Below, one piece after another: positions 48,035-57,122 of a stretch of 64,000 nt of DNA; positions within the stretch are counted from its first letter, which is position 1, and every line of letters begins with the position of its first letter. The stretch is taken from the NCBI GenBank assembly GCA_024636495.1, contig JAGXGZ010000014.1, positions 1 to 64,000 of the forward strand. The letters run 5' to 3'. A program made the translations under genes and the position numbers. The DNA is from Roseobacter sp. Its GTDB lineage: Bacteria > Pseudomonadota > Alphaproteobacteria > Rhodobacterales > Rhodobacteraceae. The notes below the pieces were generated by a model. That model searched no databases, had not been told where the DNA came from, and saw only the letters and a program-made list of their open reading frames with translations.

Positions 48035-48493
48035 ATGCAAATCGAATACACCACACTGGCCGAAACACTTCAGTCTTTGACCCAAGGCGAAACAGATTCG
48101 GTGGCTTTAATGGCGACGGTCGCCTGCGAAGTCCATCATGCCGATGATCGCTTTGATTGGACGGGATTTTACCGCGTCACAGAACCAGAACTGCTGAAAA
48201 TCGGGCCGTATCAGGGCGGCCATGGCTGTCTGGTCATTCCATTCTCCCGTGGCGTCTGCGGTGCTGCGGCACGGTCGGGGCAAACGCAATTGGTGGCAGA
48301 TGTCGATGCGTTCCCCGGGCATATTGCCTGCGCCAGCTCAACACGGTCGGAATTGGTCTTGCCGGTCTGGAACGGTATGGGCGATCTGATCGCTGTGTTC
48401 GATATTGACAGTAATTTGCCAGATGCCTTCACCGAAGAAGACGCCTCTCAACTCGCGCAAATTCTAAAGGATTGCTTTGCCGCAGTGAAATAG
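48035..48493 (+). CDS. free methionine-(R)-sulfoxide reductase-type GAF protein
   Basis: This 152-residue GAF-domain protein resembles E. coli fRMsr (YebR), which reduces free methionine-R-sulfoxide. The three cysteines of that enzyme are present: GHGCLVIPFSRGVCGAAA holds two and GHIACASSTRSELVLPV holds the third. The end matches the GAF dimer pattern IAVFDIDSNLPDAFTEED. AAAGG precedes the start. It neighbours an operon with methionine-related chemistry, but no link is shown. Confidence 0.93.
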   Translation: MQIEYTTLAETLQSLTQGETDSVALMATVACEVHHADDRFDWTGFYRVTEPELLKIGPYQGGHGCLVIPFSRGVCGAAARSGQTQLVADVDAFPGHIACASSTRSELVLPVWNGMGDLIAVFDIDSNLPDAFTEEDASQLAQILKDCFAAVK

Positions 48494-48522
48494 TTCTGGA
48501 TTTTTTCACAAGGCTGGTCCAG

Positions 48523-48549
48523 CGTGAAATTACAGACATAAATTTCACG
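48523..48549. promoter_or_regulatory. candidate operator of the XRE-cupin regulator
   Basis: CGTGAAATT (48523-48531) and AATTTCACG (48541-48549) form a perfect 9-bp inverted repeat around a 9-base spacer, 12-38 bases before the ATG at 48561. This position and symmetry suit a dimeric XRE protein acting on its own promoter. Confidence 0.6.
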
Positions 48550-48560
48550 AGCTAATCCCA

Positions 48561-49133
48561 ATGCAACATACAGCTCTTCCCGCTTCCCAAACGCTCGGTG
48601 CCGATCTGCGGGCCCTGCGCAAGGCGCGCGGGTTAACGTTGCATGATCTCTCCGAGACGCTGAACCGGTCTGTCGGCTGGATGAGCCAGGTCGAGCGCGA
48701 TTTGTCGGATCCGTCAATCACAGACCTGCGCTACATCGCCAAAGCGCTTGGTGTGTCTGTCTCAATGCTTTTCCGCCACGCCGCCGCCCCCGCACACGAG
48801 GCGGGCTATATCGTTCGAAAAAACGCGCGCCGTCCCATTGGATCGTCCGTTGCCGGGTTGGTCGAAGAACTGCTTTCGCCTGACCTGACGGATGATTTCG
48901 AAGTGGTCCATTCCACATTTCTACCGCACAGCCGTATCAAAGACCCCGTCAGCCGCCCCACTCAAGAGGTCGGCTATCTGATCTCGGGCAGCCTCGAAAT
49001 CACCATCTCGGACCGCACGCACACCCTCACCCCCGGCGATAGTTTTCGCATTCGTGGCGAGCCGTTCCGCTGGGCCAACCCCTTTCCAGACCCCGCCGTG
49101 GCGATCTGGATCATCGCGCCTCCGGTCTACTGA
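48561..49133 (+). CDS. XRE-family regulator with cupin domain
   Basis: The 190-residue protein has an N-terminal helix-turn-helix (LTLHDLSETLNRSVGWMSQVERDLS, residues 24-48) and a C-terminal cupin (residues 110-185) with PTQEVGYLISGSLEI and TLTPGDSFRIR, which may sense a small ligand. Such proteins often control polyamine, amino-acid or betaine genes. It starts a run of co-directional genes; its stop overlaps the LysE start by one base (TGATG). Confidence 0.94.
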   Translation: MQHTALPASQTLGADLRALRKARGLTLHDLSETLNRSVGWMSQVERDLSDPSITDLRYIAKALGVSVSMLFRHAAAPAHEAGYIVRKNARRPIGSSVAGLVEELLSPDLTDDFEVVHSTFLPHSRIKDPVSRPTQEVGYLISGSLEITISDRTHTLTPGDSFRIRGEPFRWANPFPDPAVAIWIIAPPVY

Positions 49134-49756
49134 TGAGCGTCGAGGCTTGGATCATATTCGCCTTGTTCTGGGTGGTTTTCGTTACCACGCCGGGGCCGAA
49201 CGCGGTCAATTGCATCTCCAATGGCATGAACTTGGGCTTCCCCCGCGCGATGATCGGCGTTTTGGGCATACTGACCCAAGCCAGCCTGTTCCTCATCCTA
49301 TCGGCCTTTGGCATCACGGCCCTGATCGCGACATCCGAGGCGGCTTTTACCGTGGTAAAACTGATCGGCGCGGCCTTCCTGATCTATCTTGGCCTCCGCG
49401 GGATCAAACATGCGAAGACACCGGTCACGGTGGATGAGCGCCCCGCCAGATCCGTCTACCTGCGCGCCTTTGCCATCGCCACGATCAACCCCAAAAGCGT
49501 CGCAGGCTACCTTGCCGCCTTCAGCCAATTTGTTCAGCCGAACGTGCCGATCTGGGACCAGATGCTGGTCATTTTCCCCACGGCCCTAACCCTGACAGCC
49601 ATAAGCTACACGGGCTTTACAGCCCTTGGCGCTGGCTTGGGCCGCGCAGCTTTGGGCGCTGTGTTCAACGTCTGGTTCCGCCGGATCATGGGCGTCTGTT
49701 TCATCATCTACGGCTTGCTTTTGGGCACCTCGACAGCCCCTTTGCACAAGGTCTGA
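49133..49756 (+). CDS. LysE family exporter
   Basis: The 207-residue protein has six membrane helices of the LysE/RhtB type, with TPGPNAVNCISNGMNLGFPRA near the N-terminus and FLIYLGLRGIKHA in the middle. It exports an amino acid or related solute, possibly a product or excess substrate of the following methyl-metabolism enzymes; this is inference. Overlap with the regulator stop indicates coupling. Confidence 0.93.
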   Translation: MSVEAWIIFALFWVVFVTTPGPNAVNCISNGMNLGFPRAMIGVLGILTQASLFLILSAFGITALIATSEAAFTVVKLIGAAFLIYLGLRGIKHAKTPVTVDERPARSVYLRAFAIATINPKSVAGYLAAFSQFVQPNVPIWDQMLVIFPTALTLTAISYTGFTALGAGLGRAALGAVFNVWFRRIMGVCFIIYGLLLGTSTAPLHKV

Positions 49757-49807
49757 CCATGCAAAACCACACCATCAAAGCGGATCTGCCGCAGCGGGAG
49801 CATTAAC

Positions 49808-52252
49808 ATGAGCACTTTCCCAACAACGGCCCGCGTGGTCATCATTGGCGGCGGCGTCGTCGGTGTCTCGGCACTGTATCATCTGGCTAAGATGGGCTGG
49901 ACCGATTGCGTGCTGTTGGAAAAGAACGAGCTGACCGCGGGATCAACATGGCACGCGGCGGGCAACTGCCCCAGCTTCAGCACCTCTTGGGCGGTGATGA
50001 ATATGCAGCGCTATTCGCTGAGCCTGTACAAAGGGCTGGCCGACGAGGTCGACTATCCAATGAACTACCATGTTACCGGATCGGTGCGCCTTGCCCACGG
50101 CAAAAACCGCATGATGGAGTTCGAGCGCGCCTGTTCCATGGGCAATTACCAAGGCTTGAAGCTTGAGATGATGGACCTTGCCGCGATCAAGGAAAAATAC
50201 CCCTTTATCGAGACCCATGATCTGGCGGGCGGCCTTTATGACCCCGATGATGGCGATATTGATCCCGCGCAACTCACCCAAGCGCTTGCCAAAGGCGCAC
50301 GGGACATGGGCGCGCGGATCGAACGGTTTTGCCCTGCGACAGGTGTGAGCCGCGAGAACGGCGAGTGGGTTATACATACCGCCAAGGGTGATATCCGTTG
50401 CGAAAAGGTCGTAAACGCCGCCGGATATTACGCGCAGCGCGTTGGTGAATGGTTCAAACCCTACGGGGGGCGCACCGTGCCCATGGCCACGATGAGCCAC
50501 CAGTATTTCCTGACCGATGACATCCCCGAACTCAAGGAATGGACCCAAGCGCAGGGCCACAAAGTGCCACTGCTGCGCGACGTCGACAGCTCGTATTACC
50601 TGCGGCAGGATAAATACGGCCTGAACCTTGGCCCTTACGAGCGGAACTGCAAAGGCCATTGGATGACACCCGATGATCCGATGCCCGACGACTTTTCGTT
50701 CCAGCTGTACCCTGACGATCTTGAGCGGCTCGAATGGTATATCGAAGACGCCATGGCCCGCGTGCCGATCCTTGGCACTGCCGGAGTGGGGCGCGTCATC
50801 AACGGCCCGATCCCCTATGCGCCCGATGGCTTGCCCCTACTGGGGCCCATGCCCGGTGTGCCCAATGCGTTTGAGGCCTGTGTTTTCACCTTTGGCATCA
50901 CCCAAGGCGGTGGTGCAGGCAAAGTGCTGGCCGAATGGGTCACCGAAGGCCAGACCGAATGGGACATGTGGGCCACCGACCCGCGCCGTTATACCGATTA
51001 CGCCGATCAGGACTATGCCGACGCAAAGGCGGTCGAGGTTTATGGCCATGAATACGCCATGCATTTCCCACGCCATGCATGGCCTGCGGGTCGCGACAAA
51101 AAACTGTCGCCGGTGCATGACCGCGTTTTGGCCCGCGGTGGGCAAATGGGTGCCTATAACGGCTGGGAACGCGCGAATTGGTTTGCAGCACCCGGCGATG
51201 ACATGTCTGAAGAGGCGACCCAAACTTGGGACCGCAGCGGCCCGTGGGCACAGCGTATCCGTGAAGAATGCGAAGCCGTGCGCGACCATGTGGGCGTCCT
51301 CGACCTGCCTGGGTTCTCTCGCTTCGAGGTGAGCGGTGAGGGTGCCGCCGAAGCACTGCGGGGCCTGTGCACTGGTGCCTTGCCAAAGGTGGGACGGATG
51401 AACCTTCTGTACTTCGCTGATGCCCGTGGCCGCATCGTGACCGAGATGTCATGTCTGCGGATGGGGGATGAAGACTTTCTTCTGATCACGGCTGCCACTG
51501 CGCAATGGCATGACCGCGATGTCTTGCTGGGGGGGCTGCCCAAAACGGTGAAGGTCAAGGACGTCACCGAAACCCGCGATACGCTGATCGTCACAGGGCC
51601 AAAATCGCGCGAGTTGCTAAGCGCCCTGACCGATGCTGATCTAAGCGCTTCGTGGCTAAGCCATCAAGCGGCGAACGTGGCAGGCCAACCCGCCTATCTG
51701 GTGCGCGTGTCTTTCGCCGGAGAGCTTGGCTGGGAGGTGCATGCGCTGAATGACCATATGCCAACGATCTATGACGCGATCATTGCCGGGGGTGCGAAAC
51801 CTTTTGGTATGTGGGCGCTGAATTCTTTGCGGATGGAAAAAGGCTACCGGGCATGGAAGGGCGATCTGTCGACGGATTACACAATGCTGCAAGGTGGGCT
51901 GGACCGATTTGTGAAGTTGGACAAACCGCAGGATTTCCCCGGCAAAGCAGCGCTGCAAAACGAACTGCAACAAGGTGTTGCAAAACGATTTGTCACGCTT
52001 GTGATCGAGGCGGGCGACCAAGACGCGCCCTACATGTCAACCCTTTGGCACGAGGGGCAGGTTGTCGGTGAAACGACGTCGGGTGATTGGGGGTATCGGG
52101 TGAATAAATCCATCGCTTTCGGAATGCTCAGAGCAGACCTTGCAACGTCCGGAACGCCGCTTTACGTGGACATATTTGGCACCAAGTGCCGGGCAGTTGT
52201 TCAGGCGGATCAGCCGCTCTGGGATCCGGAAAACGAACGCCTGCGGGCGTAG
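49808..52252 (+). CDS. FAD/GcvT demethylating dehydrogenase, paralogue 1
   Basis: The 814-residue protein is of the dimethylglycine/sarcosine dehydrogenase family. The FAD Rossmann loop GGGVVGVSALYHLAK is at residues 14-28 and TAGSTWHAAGN carries the His that binds FAD covalently in family members. The second half is a GcvT-type folate domain (ANWFAAPGDDMSEE and onward, with LGWEVHAL and the late GYRVNKSIAFGMLR). Such enzymes remove an N-methyl group and pass it to tetrahydrofolate. It begins 52 bases after lysE; GGGAG precedes the start. The exact substrate is unknown. Confidence 0.93.
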   Translation: MSTFPTTARVVIIGGGVVGVSALYHLAKMGWTDCVLLEKNELTAGSTWHAAGNCPSFSTSWAVMNMQRYSLSLYKGLADEVDYPMNYHVTGSVRLAHGKNRMMEFERACSMGNYQGLKLEMMDLAAIKEKYPFIETHDLAGGLYDPDDGDIDPAQLTQALAKGARDMGARIERFCPATGVSRENGEWVIHTAKGDIRCEKVVNAAGYYAQRVGEWFKPYGGRTVPMATMSHQYFLTDDIPELKEWTQAQGHKVPLLRDVDSSYYLRQDKYGLNLGPYERNCKGHWMTPDDPMPDDFSFQLYPDDLERLEWYIEDAMARVPILGTAGVGRVINGPIPYAPDGLPLLGPMPGVPNAFEACVFTFGITQGGGAGKVLAEWVTEGQTEWDMWATDPRRYTDYADQDYADAKAVEVYGHEYAMHFPRHAWPAGRDKKLSPVHDRVLARGGQMGAYNGWERANWFAAPGDDMSEEATQTWDRSGPWAQRIREECEAVRDHVGVLDLPGFSRFEVSGEGAAEALRGLCTGALPKVGRMNLLYFADARGRIVTEMSCLRMGDEDFLLITAATAQWHDRDVLLGGLPKTVKVKDVTETRDTLIVTGPKSRELLSALTDADLSASWLSHQAANVAGQPAYLVRVSFAGELGWEVHALNDHMPTIYDAIIAGGAKPFGMWALNSLRMEKGYRAWKGDLSTDYTMLQGGLDRFVKLDKPQDFPGKAALQNELQQGVAKRFVTLVIEAGDQDAPYMSTLWHEGQVVGETTSGDWGYRVNKSIAFGMLRADLATSGTPLYVDIFGTKCRAVVQADQPLWDPENERLRA

Positions 52253-52253
52253 C

Positions 52254-52295
52254 CGTTTTCTTCAAAGAAAACGGGTCGGAATTTTGAAAATTCCG
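52254..52295. repeat. twin-palindrome repeat, copy 2
   Basis: CGTTTTCTTC/AAAGAAAACG (52254-52273) is followed by CGGAATTTT-G-AAAATTCCG (52277-52295), near-identical to 12590-12633. It lies two bases past a stop codon and 18 bases before the next start, inside a co-directional cluster. Confidence 0.8.
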
Positions 52296-52312
52296 GCTCA
52301 CCAGGAGACGTT

Positions 52313-53203
52313 ATGACAGATATCACCCTTCTTGATGGCGGCATGGGCCAAGAATTGGTCCACCGCACAGGAGACGCGCCAACCCCGCTTTGGGGCACCC
52401 AGGTCATGATCGACCACCCCGGTTTGGTCGAAGCGATCCACCACGACTATTTCGTCGCCGGGGCCACCATAGCCACATCCAATACCTATGCGATTTTGCG
52501 CGACCGCTTGGATGGCACGCCGTTCGAGCTTCATTTTGCCGAACTGAACCTTGCGGCTATGACCGAAGCCAAGGCCGCAGCCGCGCATTTTCCCAATACC
52601 CGTGTTGCCGGGTCCATCGGGCCGATTAAGGCCAGTTACCGCCCTGACCTGCACCCTGACTATGATGTCGCGATCAAGATTTATGGTGAAAAAGCCCGCA
52701 TGACGGCCCTGCACGCCGACATCCTGCTGGCTGAGACCGTCGCGTCGGTTCTGCATGCGCGCAGCGTTCTGGATGCAGCGTTGGATACTGGTCTGCCGGT
52801 CTGGCTTGCGCTGACTGTTGATGACCAAGACGGCACGCGCCTGCGCTCGGGCGAGCCTTTGGCAGACGTGCTGCCCCATATCGGCAAGGCGTCTGCTGTG
52901 CTGATCAACTGCTCTTCCCCCGAAGCGATCAAACCCGCGCTGGATATCCTGAAAACCTCGGGCATGCCTTTTGGTGCCTATGCCAACGGGTTCGAAAAAA
53001 TCACCGCCGCGTTTCTTGAAGATAAACCCACCGTTGACGCGCTGAGTGCCCGCAAAGATCTCACGCCCGCCGCCTATGCCGATCACGTCATGGGCTGGGT
53101 CGGTCAAGGGGCCACCATCGTGGGCGGCTGCTGCGAAGTCGGTCCCGACCATATCAAAGAAATCGCCGAGCGGCTGCGCGCGGCGGGTCACACCATCGTC
53201 TAA
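52313..53203 (+). CDS. homocysteine S-methyltransferase family protein
   Basis: The 296-residue protein has the Hcy-methyltransferase barrel: LLDGGMGQELVHR at the start, LINCSSPEAI with the first zinc cysteine, and GATIVGGCCEVGPDHI with the C-C pair near the C-terminus. It would move a methyl group to homocysteine; BHMT (betaine donor) and MmuM (S-methylmethionine donor) are the known types. Its position between two demethylating dehydrogenases suggests a betaine-type donor, as inference. CAGGAG precedes the start. Confidence 0.92.
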   Translation: MTDITLLDGGMGQELVHRTGDAPTPLWGTQVMIDHPGLVEAIHHDYFVAGATIATSNTYAILRDRLDGTPFELHFAELNLAAMTEAKAAAAHFPNTRVAGSIGPIKASYRPDLHPDYDVAIKIYGEKARMTALHADILLAETVASVLHARSVLDAALDTGLPVWLALTVDDQDGTRLRSGEPLADVLPHIGKASAVLINCSSPEAIKPALDILKTSGMPFGAYANGFEKITAAFLEDKPTVDALSARKDLTPAAYADHVMGWVGQGATIVGGCCEVGPDHIKEIAERLRAAGHTIV

Positions 53204-53215
53204 GGAACACATCTT

Positions 53216-55660
53216 ATGGCACTCCCCTCTCATGCACGCGTTGTTATTATCGGAGGGGGTGTCATCGGATGCTCTGTCGCCTACCACCTCACGAAACTGG
53301 GGTGGAAAGACGTGGTGTTGCTGGAACGCAAGCAGCTGACGTCTGGCACCACATGGCACGCCGCCGGGTTGATCGCGCAGCTTCGTGCGACCGCGAATAT
53401 GACGCGGCTAGCGAAATATTCCCAAGAGCTTTATGGCAATCTCGAAGCCGAAACAGGCGTCGCCACTGGCTTTAAACGTTGTGGGTCGATCACCGTCGCA
53501 CTGACCCAGGAACGGCGCGAGGAGATATTCCGCTCCGCCGCCATGGCCCGCGCCTTTGGTGTCGATATCGAAGAGATCACCCCGCAAGAGGTCAAGGCCC
53601 GCTATCCGCATCTGAACACGGATACCGTCACGGGTGGCGTTTTCCTCGACAAGGACGGACAGGGCGATCCGGGCAATATCGCGCTGGCGCTGGCCAAGGG
53701 CGCGCGGCAGCGCGGTGCGCAGATATTTGAACGGGTCAAGGCGACGAAAGCGTTGCGCGACGGGCGGCGGATCACGGGCGTGGAATATATTGCCGAAGAT
53801 GGCAGCCAAGGCCAGATTACTTGCGATCATGTGGTCAATTGCGCGGGCATGTGGGGCCACGACGTTGGGCAGATGCTGGGTACAAGCGTCCCGCTGCAAG
53901 CCTGTGAACATTTCTATATCGTGTCCGAGCCGATCAAAGGGTTGGAGCAACTGCCGGTTCTGCGGGTGCCCGATGAATGCGCCTATTACAAATATGACGC
54001 GGGCAAAATTATGCTGGGCGCGTTTGAACCCGTCTCGAAACCCTGGGGGATGCAGGGCATTCCCGACAGCTTTGAATTCGATCAATTGCCCGAGGATTTC
54101 GATCATTTTGAACCCATCCTAGAGGCCGCTGTAAACCGCATGCCCATGCTGGCCGAGGCGGGAATTCACACGTTCTTTAACGGCCCCGAAAGCTTTACCC
54201 CCGATGATGCCTATCATCTGGGGCTGGCCCCCGAGATGGACAATGTCTGGGTCGCGGCAGGGTTCAATTCGATCGGGATTCAATCGGCAGGGGGGGCAGG
54301 CATGGCGCTGGCCCAATGGATGGAGGATGGTGCGAAACCCTTTGACCTTGGTGATGTCGATATCAGCCGGATGCAGCCGTTTCAGGGCAACAAAACCTAT
54401 CTGGTCGAACGCGCCAAAGAAACGCTGGGGCTTCTTTACGCCGACCACTACCCCTACCGGCAAAAGGCGACAGCGCGGGGGATCAGGCGGACGCCATTCC
54501 ATAGCCAACTGCTGGATCACGGCGCGGTGATGGGCGAGCTTGCCGGATGGGAACGCGCCAATTGGTTCGCCAACCCGGGCCAGACGCCTGCTTATGAGTA
54601 CAGCTGGAAACGGCAGAACTTTTTCGACAATGTCGCCGCCGAGCTGGCTTCGGTGCGGGGCAATGTCGGCCTTTATGATATGTCGTCTTTCGGCAAAATC
54701 CGCGTCGAAGGGCGCGATGCGACGGCGTTTCTGAACCATATCGGCGGCGGGCAATATGACGTGCCTGTGGGCAAGATCGTCTACACACAATTCCTCAATG
54801 ACCGCGCCGGGATCGAGGCGGACGTGACCGTGACCCGCCTGTCGGAAACCGCCTATCTGGTGGTCACCCCCGCGGCGACGCGGCTGGCGGATCAGACGTG
54901 GATGCGCCGCCACATAAGCGATTTCAACGTGGTGATCACGGATGTCACCGCAGGCGAAGCTGTCTTGGCCGTGATGGGCCCGAACGCACGCAAGCTGATG
55001 CAGGCGGTGTCGCCCAATGATTTTTTGAACGCGGCCAACCCCTTTGGCACTGCCCAAGAGATCGAAATCGGCATGGCCCTCGCCCGTGTGCACCGTGTGA
55101 CGTATGTCGGCGAATTAGGGTGGGAGGTGTACATCAGCGCCGACATGGCTGCCCATGTCTTCGAGGTGCTGATGGCCGCAGGTGCGCCGATGGGGGCAAA
55201 GCTGTGTGGCATGCATATGATGGATTGCGCACGCATCGAAAAAGGCTTTCGCCATTTCGGCCATGACATCACCAGCGAGGATCACGTGCTTGAGGCGGGG
55301 CTTGGCTTTGCGGTCAAGACAGACAAGCCCGCCTTTATCGGGCGTGACGCGGTGTTGCGCAAGAAGGAAGCAGGGCTGCTGACGCGCATGGTGCAATTCA
55401 AGCTGACCGACCCGGAACCGCTGCTGTATCACAACGAACCGATTTTGCGGGACGGGCGGATCGCCGGGCATTTGTCCTCGGGCGCTTATGGCCATCATCT
55501 GGGCGGTGCCATCGGAATGGGCTATGTGCCGTGCAAGGGCGAAACGGTGGCTGACCTGTTGGCGTCTGACTATCAGATCGACATTGCGGGCAACCGCGTG
55601 CGGGCCGAAGTATCGTTGACGCCGATGTACGATCCAACGGCAGAACGGGTCAAAGTCTGA
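53216..55660 (+). CDS. FAD/GcvT demethylating dehydrogenase, paralogue 2
   Basis: This 814-residue paralogue has the same plan as the gene at 49808: FAD loop GGGVIGCSVAYHLTK, TSGTTWHAAGL with the covalent-FAD His, and a C-terminal GcvT half starting near ANWFANPGQTPAYEY and including GELGWEVYIS. It is clearly different in sequence (for example GVHTFFNGPESFTPDDAYHLG-type central region), so it probably has another methylated substrate. AAGGA precedes the start. It ends the cluster; RarD follows after 53 bases. Confidence 0.93.
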   Translation: MALPSHARVVIIGGGVIGCSVAYHLTKLGWKDVVLLERKQLTSGTTWHAAGLIAQLRATANMTRLAKYSQELYGNLEAETGVATGFKRCGSITVALTQERREEIFRSAAMARAFGVDIEEITPQEVKARYPHLNTDTVTGGVFLDKDGQGDPGNIALALAKGARQRGAQIFERVKATKALRDGRRITGVEYIAEDGSQGQITCDHVVNCAGMWGHDVGQMLGTSVPLQACEHFYIVSEPIKGLEQLPVLRVPDECAYYKYDAGKIMLGAFEPVSKPWGMQGIPDSFEFDQLPEDFDHFEPILEAAVNRMPMLAEAGIHTFFNGPESFTPDDAYHLGLAPEMDNVWVAAGFNSIGIQSAGGAGMALAQWMEDGAKPFDLGDVDISRMQPFQGNKTYLVERAKETLGLLYADHYPYRQKATARGIRRTPFHSQLLDHGAVMGELAGWERANWFANPGQTPAYEYSWKRQNFFDNVAAELASVRGNVGLYDMSSFGKIRVEGRDATAFLNHIGGGQYDVPVGKIVYTQFLNDRAGIEADVTVTRLSETAYLVVTPAATRLADQTWMRRHISDFNVVITDVTAGEAVLAVMGPNARKLMQAVSPNDFLNAANPFGTAQEIEIGMALARVHRVTYVGELGWEVYISADMAAHVFEVLMAAGAPMGAKLCGMHMMDCARIEKGFRHFGHDITSEDHVLEAGLGFAVKTDKPAFIGRDAVLRKKEAGLLTRMVQFKLTDPEPLLYHNEPILRDGRIAGHLSSGAYGHHLGGAIGMGYVPCKGETVADLLASDYQIDIAGNRVRAEVSLTPMYDPTAERVKV

Positions 55661-55713
55661 CGCTGGTGGTCTTCTGCCAATTGCAGGCGTAAGCATGCCC
55701 CGAGGAGACCCCC

Positions 55714-56634
55714 ATGCGCAATCCCGACACCTTATCCACGCTTGTACCCGCGACCCCCGAGGACACGCCCCAAGGGCTTGCCTTTGCCGTTGGTGCCTAT
55801 TTTCTGTGGGGATTGATGCCGCTTTATATGAAGGCGATGGCGCATATCCCGGCGGCAGAGATTGTCGTGCACCGGATCATCTGGTCTGTGCCAGTGGGGG
55901 CTTTAGTTTTGATCCTGTTGGGCCGTACCGCGACCCTGCGCGAGGCCTTCCGGTCGCCGCGTATGTTGTTGATGGGCTGCGTCACAGCGGCGCTGATTTC
56001 GGTGAACTGGGGCATTTACATCTGGGCTGTCAATTCGGGCCACGCGCTGGATGCGTCGCTTGGGTATTATATCAATCCGCTGTTCAGCATTCTTTTGGCG
56101 TCGGTTTTGTTGGGCGAACGTCTGTCGAAACTGCAAATGGTCGCCATTGGCATGGCTGGCGTCGCCGTCGCGATTCTGACCCTTGAATCGGGTAAATTTC
56201 CTTGGGTCGCGCTAAGCCTGACGTTGACCTTCGGGCTCTATGCCTTGGCCAAAAAACGGCTTCCGATTGGGCCGAACCAGGGGTTTCTGCTTGAGGTGTT
56301 GATTTTGCTTCCCCCCGCATTGGTCTATCTTGGCTACCTCAGCGCGTCGGGTCAGAACCACTTCCTTCAAGGCGTTGCCTTTGACACATGGATGCTGGTT
56401 GGTTGCGGGCTTGTCACTGCGGTGCCGTTGATCCTTTATGCCAACGGTGCCAAGCGGCTGCGCCTTTCGACGATCGGTATTTTGCAATATATCGCGCCGA
56501 CGATGATCTTTCTTTGCGCGGTTCTGGTGTTTGATGAGCCCTTTGGTCGTGCGCGTATGATTGCCTTTCCGCTGATCTGGGCGGCGTTGGTGATCTATTC
56601 GATCTCGTTGTTCCGGCAGATGCGCCACAAGTAG
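55714..56634 (+). CDS. rarD: EamA-family transporter, RarD-like
   Basis: The 306-residue protein has ten hydrophobic helices in two repeats of the EamA type, with GLAFAVGAYFLWGLMPLYMKAMAHIP and the paired motif SLGYYINPLFSILLASVLLGERLSKLQ matching RarD. The substrate is not known. CGAGGAG precedes the start. It may be part of the preceding cluster or independent. Confidence 0.92.
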   Translation: MRNPDTLSTLVPATPEDTPQGLAFAVGAYFLWGLMPLYMKAMAHIPAAEIVVHRIIWSVPVGALVLILLGRTATLREAFRSPRMLLMGCVTAALISVNWGIYIWAVNSGHALDASLGYYINPLFSILLASVLLGERLSKLQMVAIGMAGVAVAILTLESGKFPWVALSLTLTFGLYALAKKRLPIGPNQGFLLEVLILLPPALVYLGYLSASGQNHFLQGVAFDTWMLVGCGLVTAVPLILYANGAKRLRLSTIGILQYIAPTMIFLCAVLVFDEPFGRARMIAFPLIWAALVIYSISLFRQMRHK

Positions 56635-56653
56635 GGGCAGGCGTTCCCCCAAA

Positions 56654-57064
56654 TCACGACAACGCGTCTTTGAAGGCCAAAAAGCTGGGGTCTTTCATCA
56701 CGCGGACATTCATTGCCTCGCGTAGTGCCCCGATAGATTTATGCGGGCGCATGGTGACCTCGAATTTTGCGATCAACCCATCTTTGCCAAGCGTGACCAG
56801 ATCGACGCCTACGGCATCCAGATCGCCGATCTTGCATTGAAATTCGAGCGCCCAATCGTTGCCTTCGCCCATAACGCGACGGTATTTGAAATCACTGAAC
56901 ACTTGCCCCACATGCCCCAAAACAGCGGCGACGGGGGCGCGGCCAGTCCAGGTCTTGTAATAGGTCGGTGGCAAGAAACGCACGTCTTCGGCCAGCAGCG
57001 GGGCGATCTGGCTGGCATCCCCCTTCGAGACGACGTCAATCATTCGCGAAATTGTCGGGTGCAT
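56654..57064 (-). CDS. NTF2-like (SnoaL-fold) protein
   Basis: The 136-residue protein fits the nuclear transport factor 2 fold: MIDVVSKGDASQIAPLLAEDVRFLPPTYYK at the N-terminus, then GHVGQVFSDFKYRRV. Such small proteins act as polyketide cyclases, isomerases or ligand-binding proteins; the role here is unknown. AAGGAT precedes the start. It is divergent from the RluA gene. Confidence 0.85.
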   Translation of the reverse strand: MHPTISRMIDVVSKGDASQIAPLLAEDVRFLPPTYYKTWTGRAPVAAVLGHVGQVFSDFKYRRVMGEGNDWALEFQCKIGDLDAVGVDLVTLGKDGLIAKFEVTMRPHKSIGALREAMNVRVMKDPSFLAFKDALS

Positions 57065-57122
57065 GGGCGATCCTTTTCATCACGTGGGTTGAAAACCTAC
57101 CCTACATCTGAGACGGACAGCT

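Noticed and set aside
54119-55093. 324-residue frame opposite the second dehydrogenase
   Set aside because: Antisense shadow with His/Arg-rich composition and no family match.
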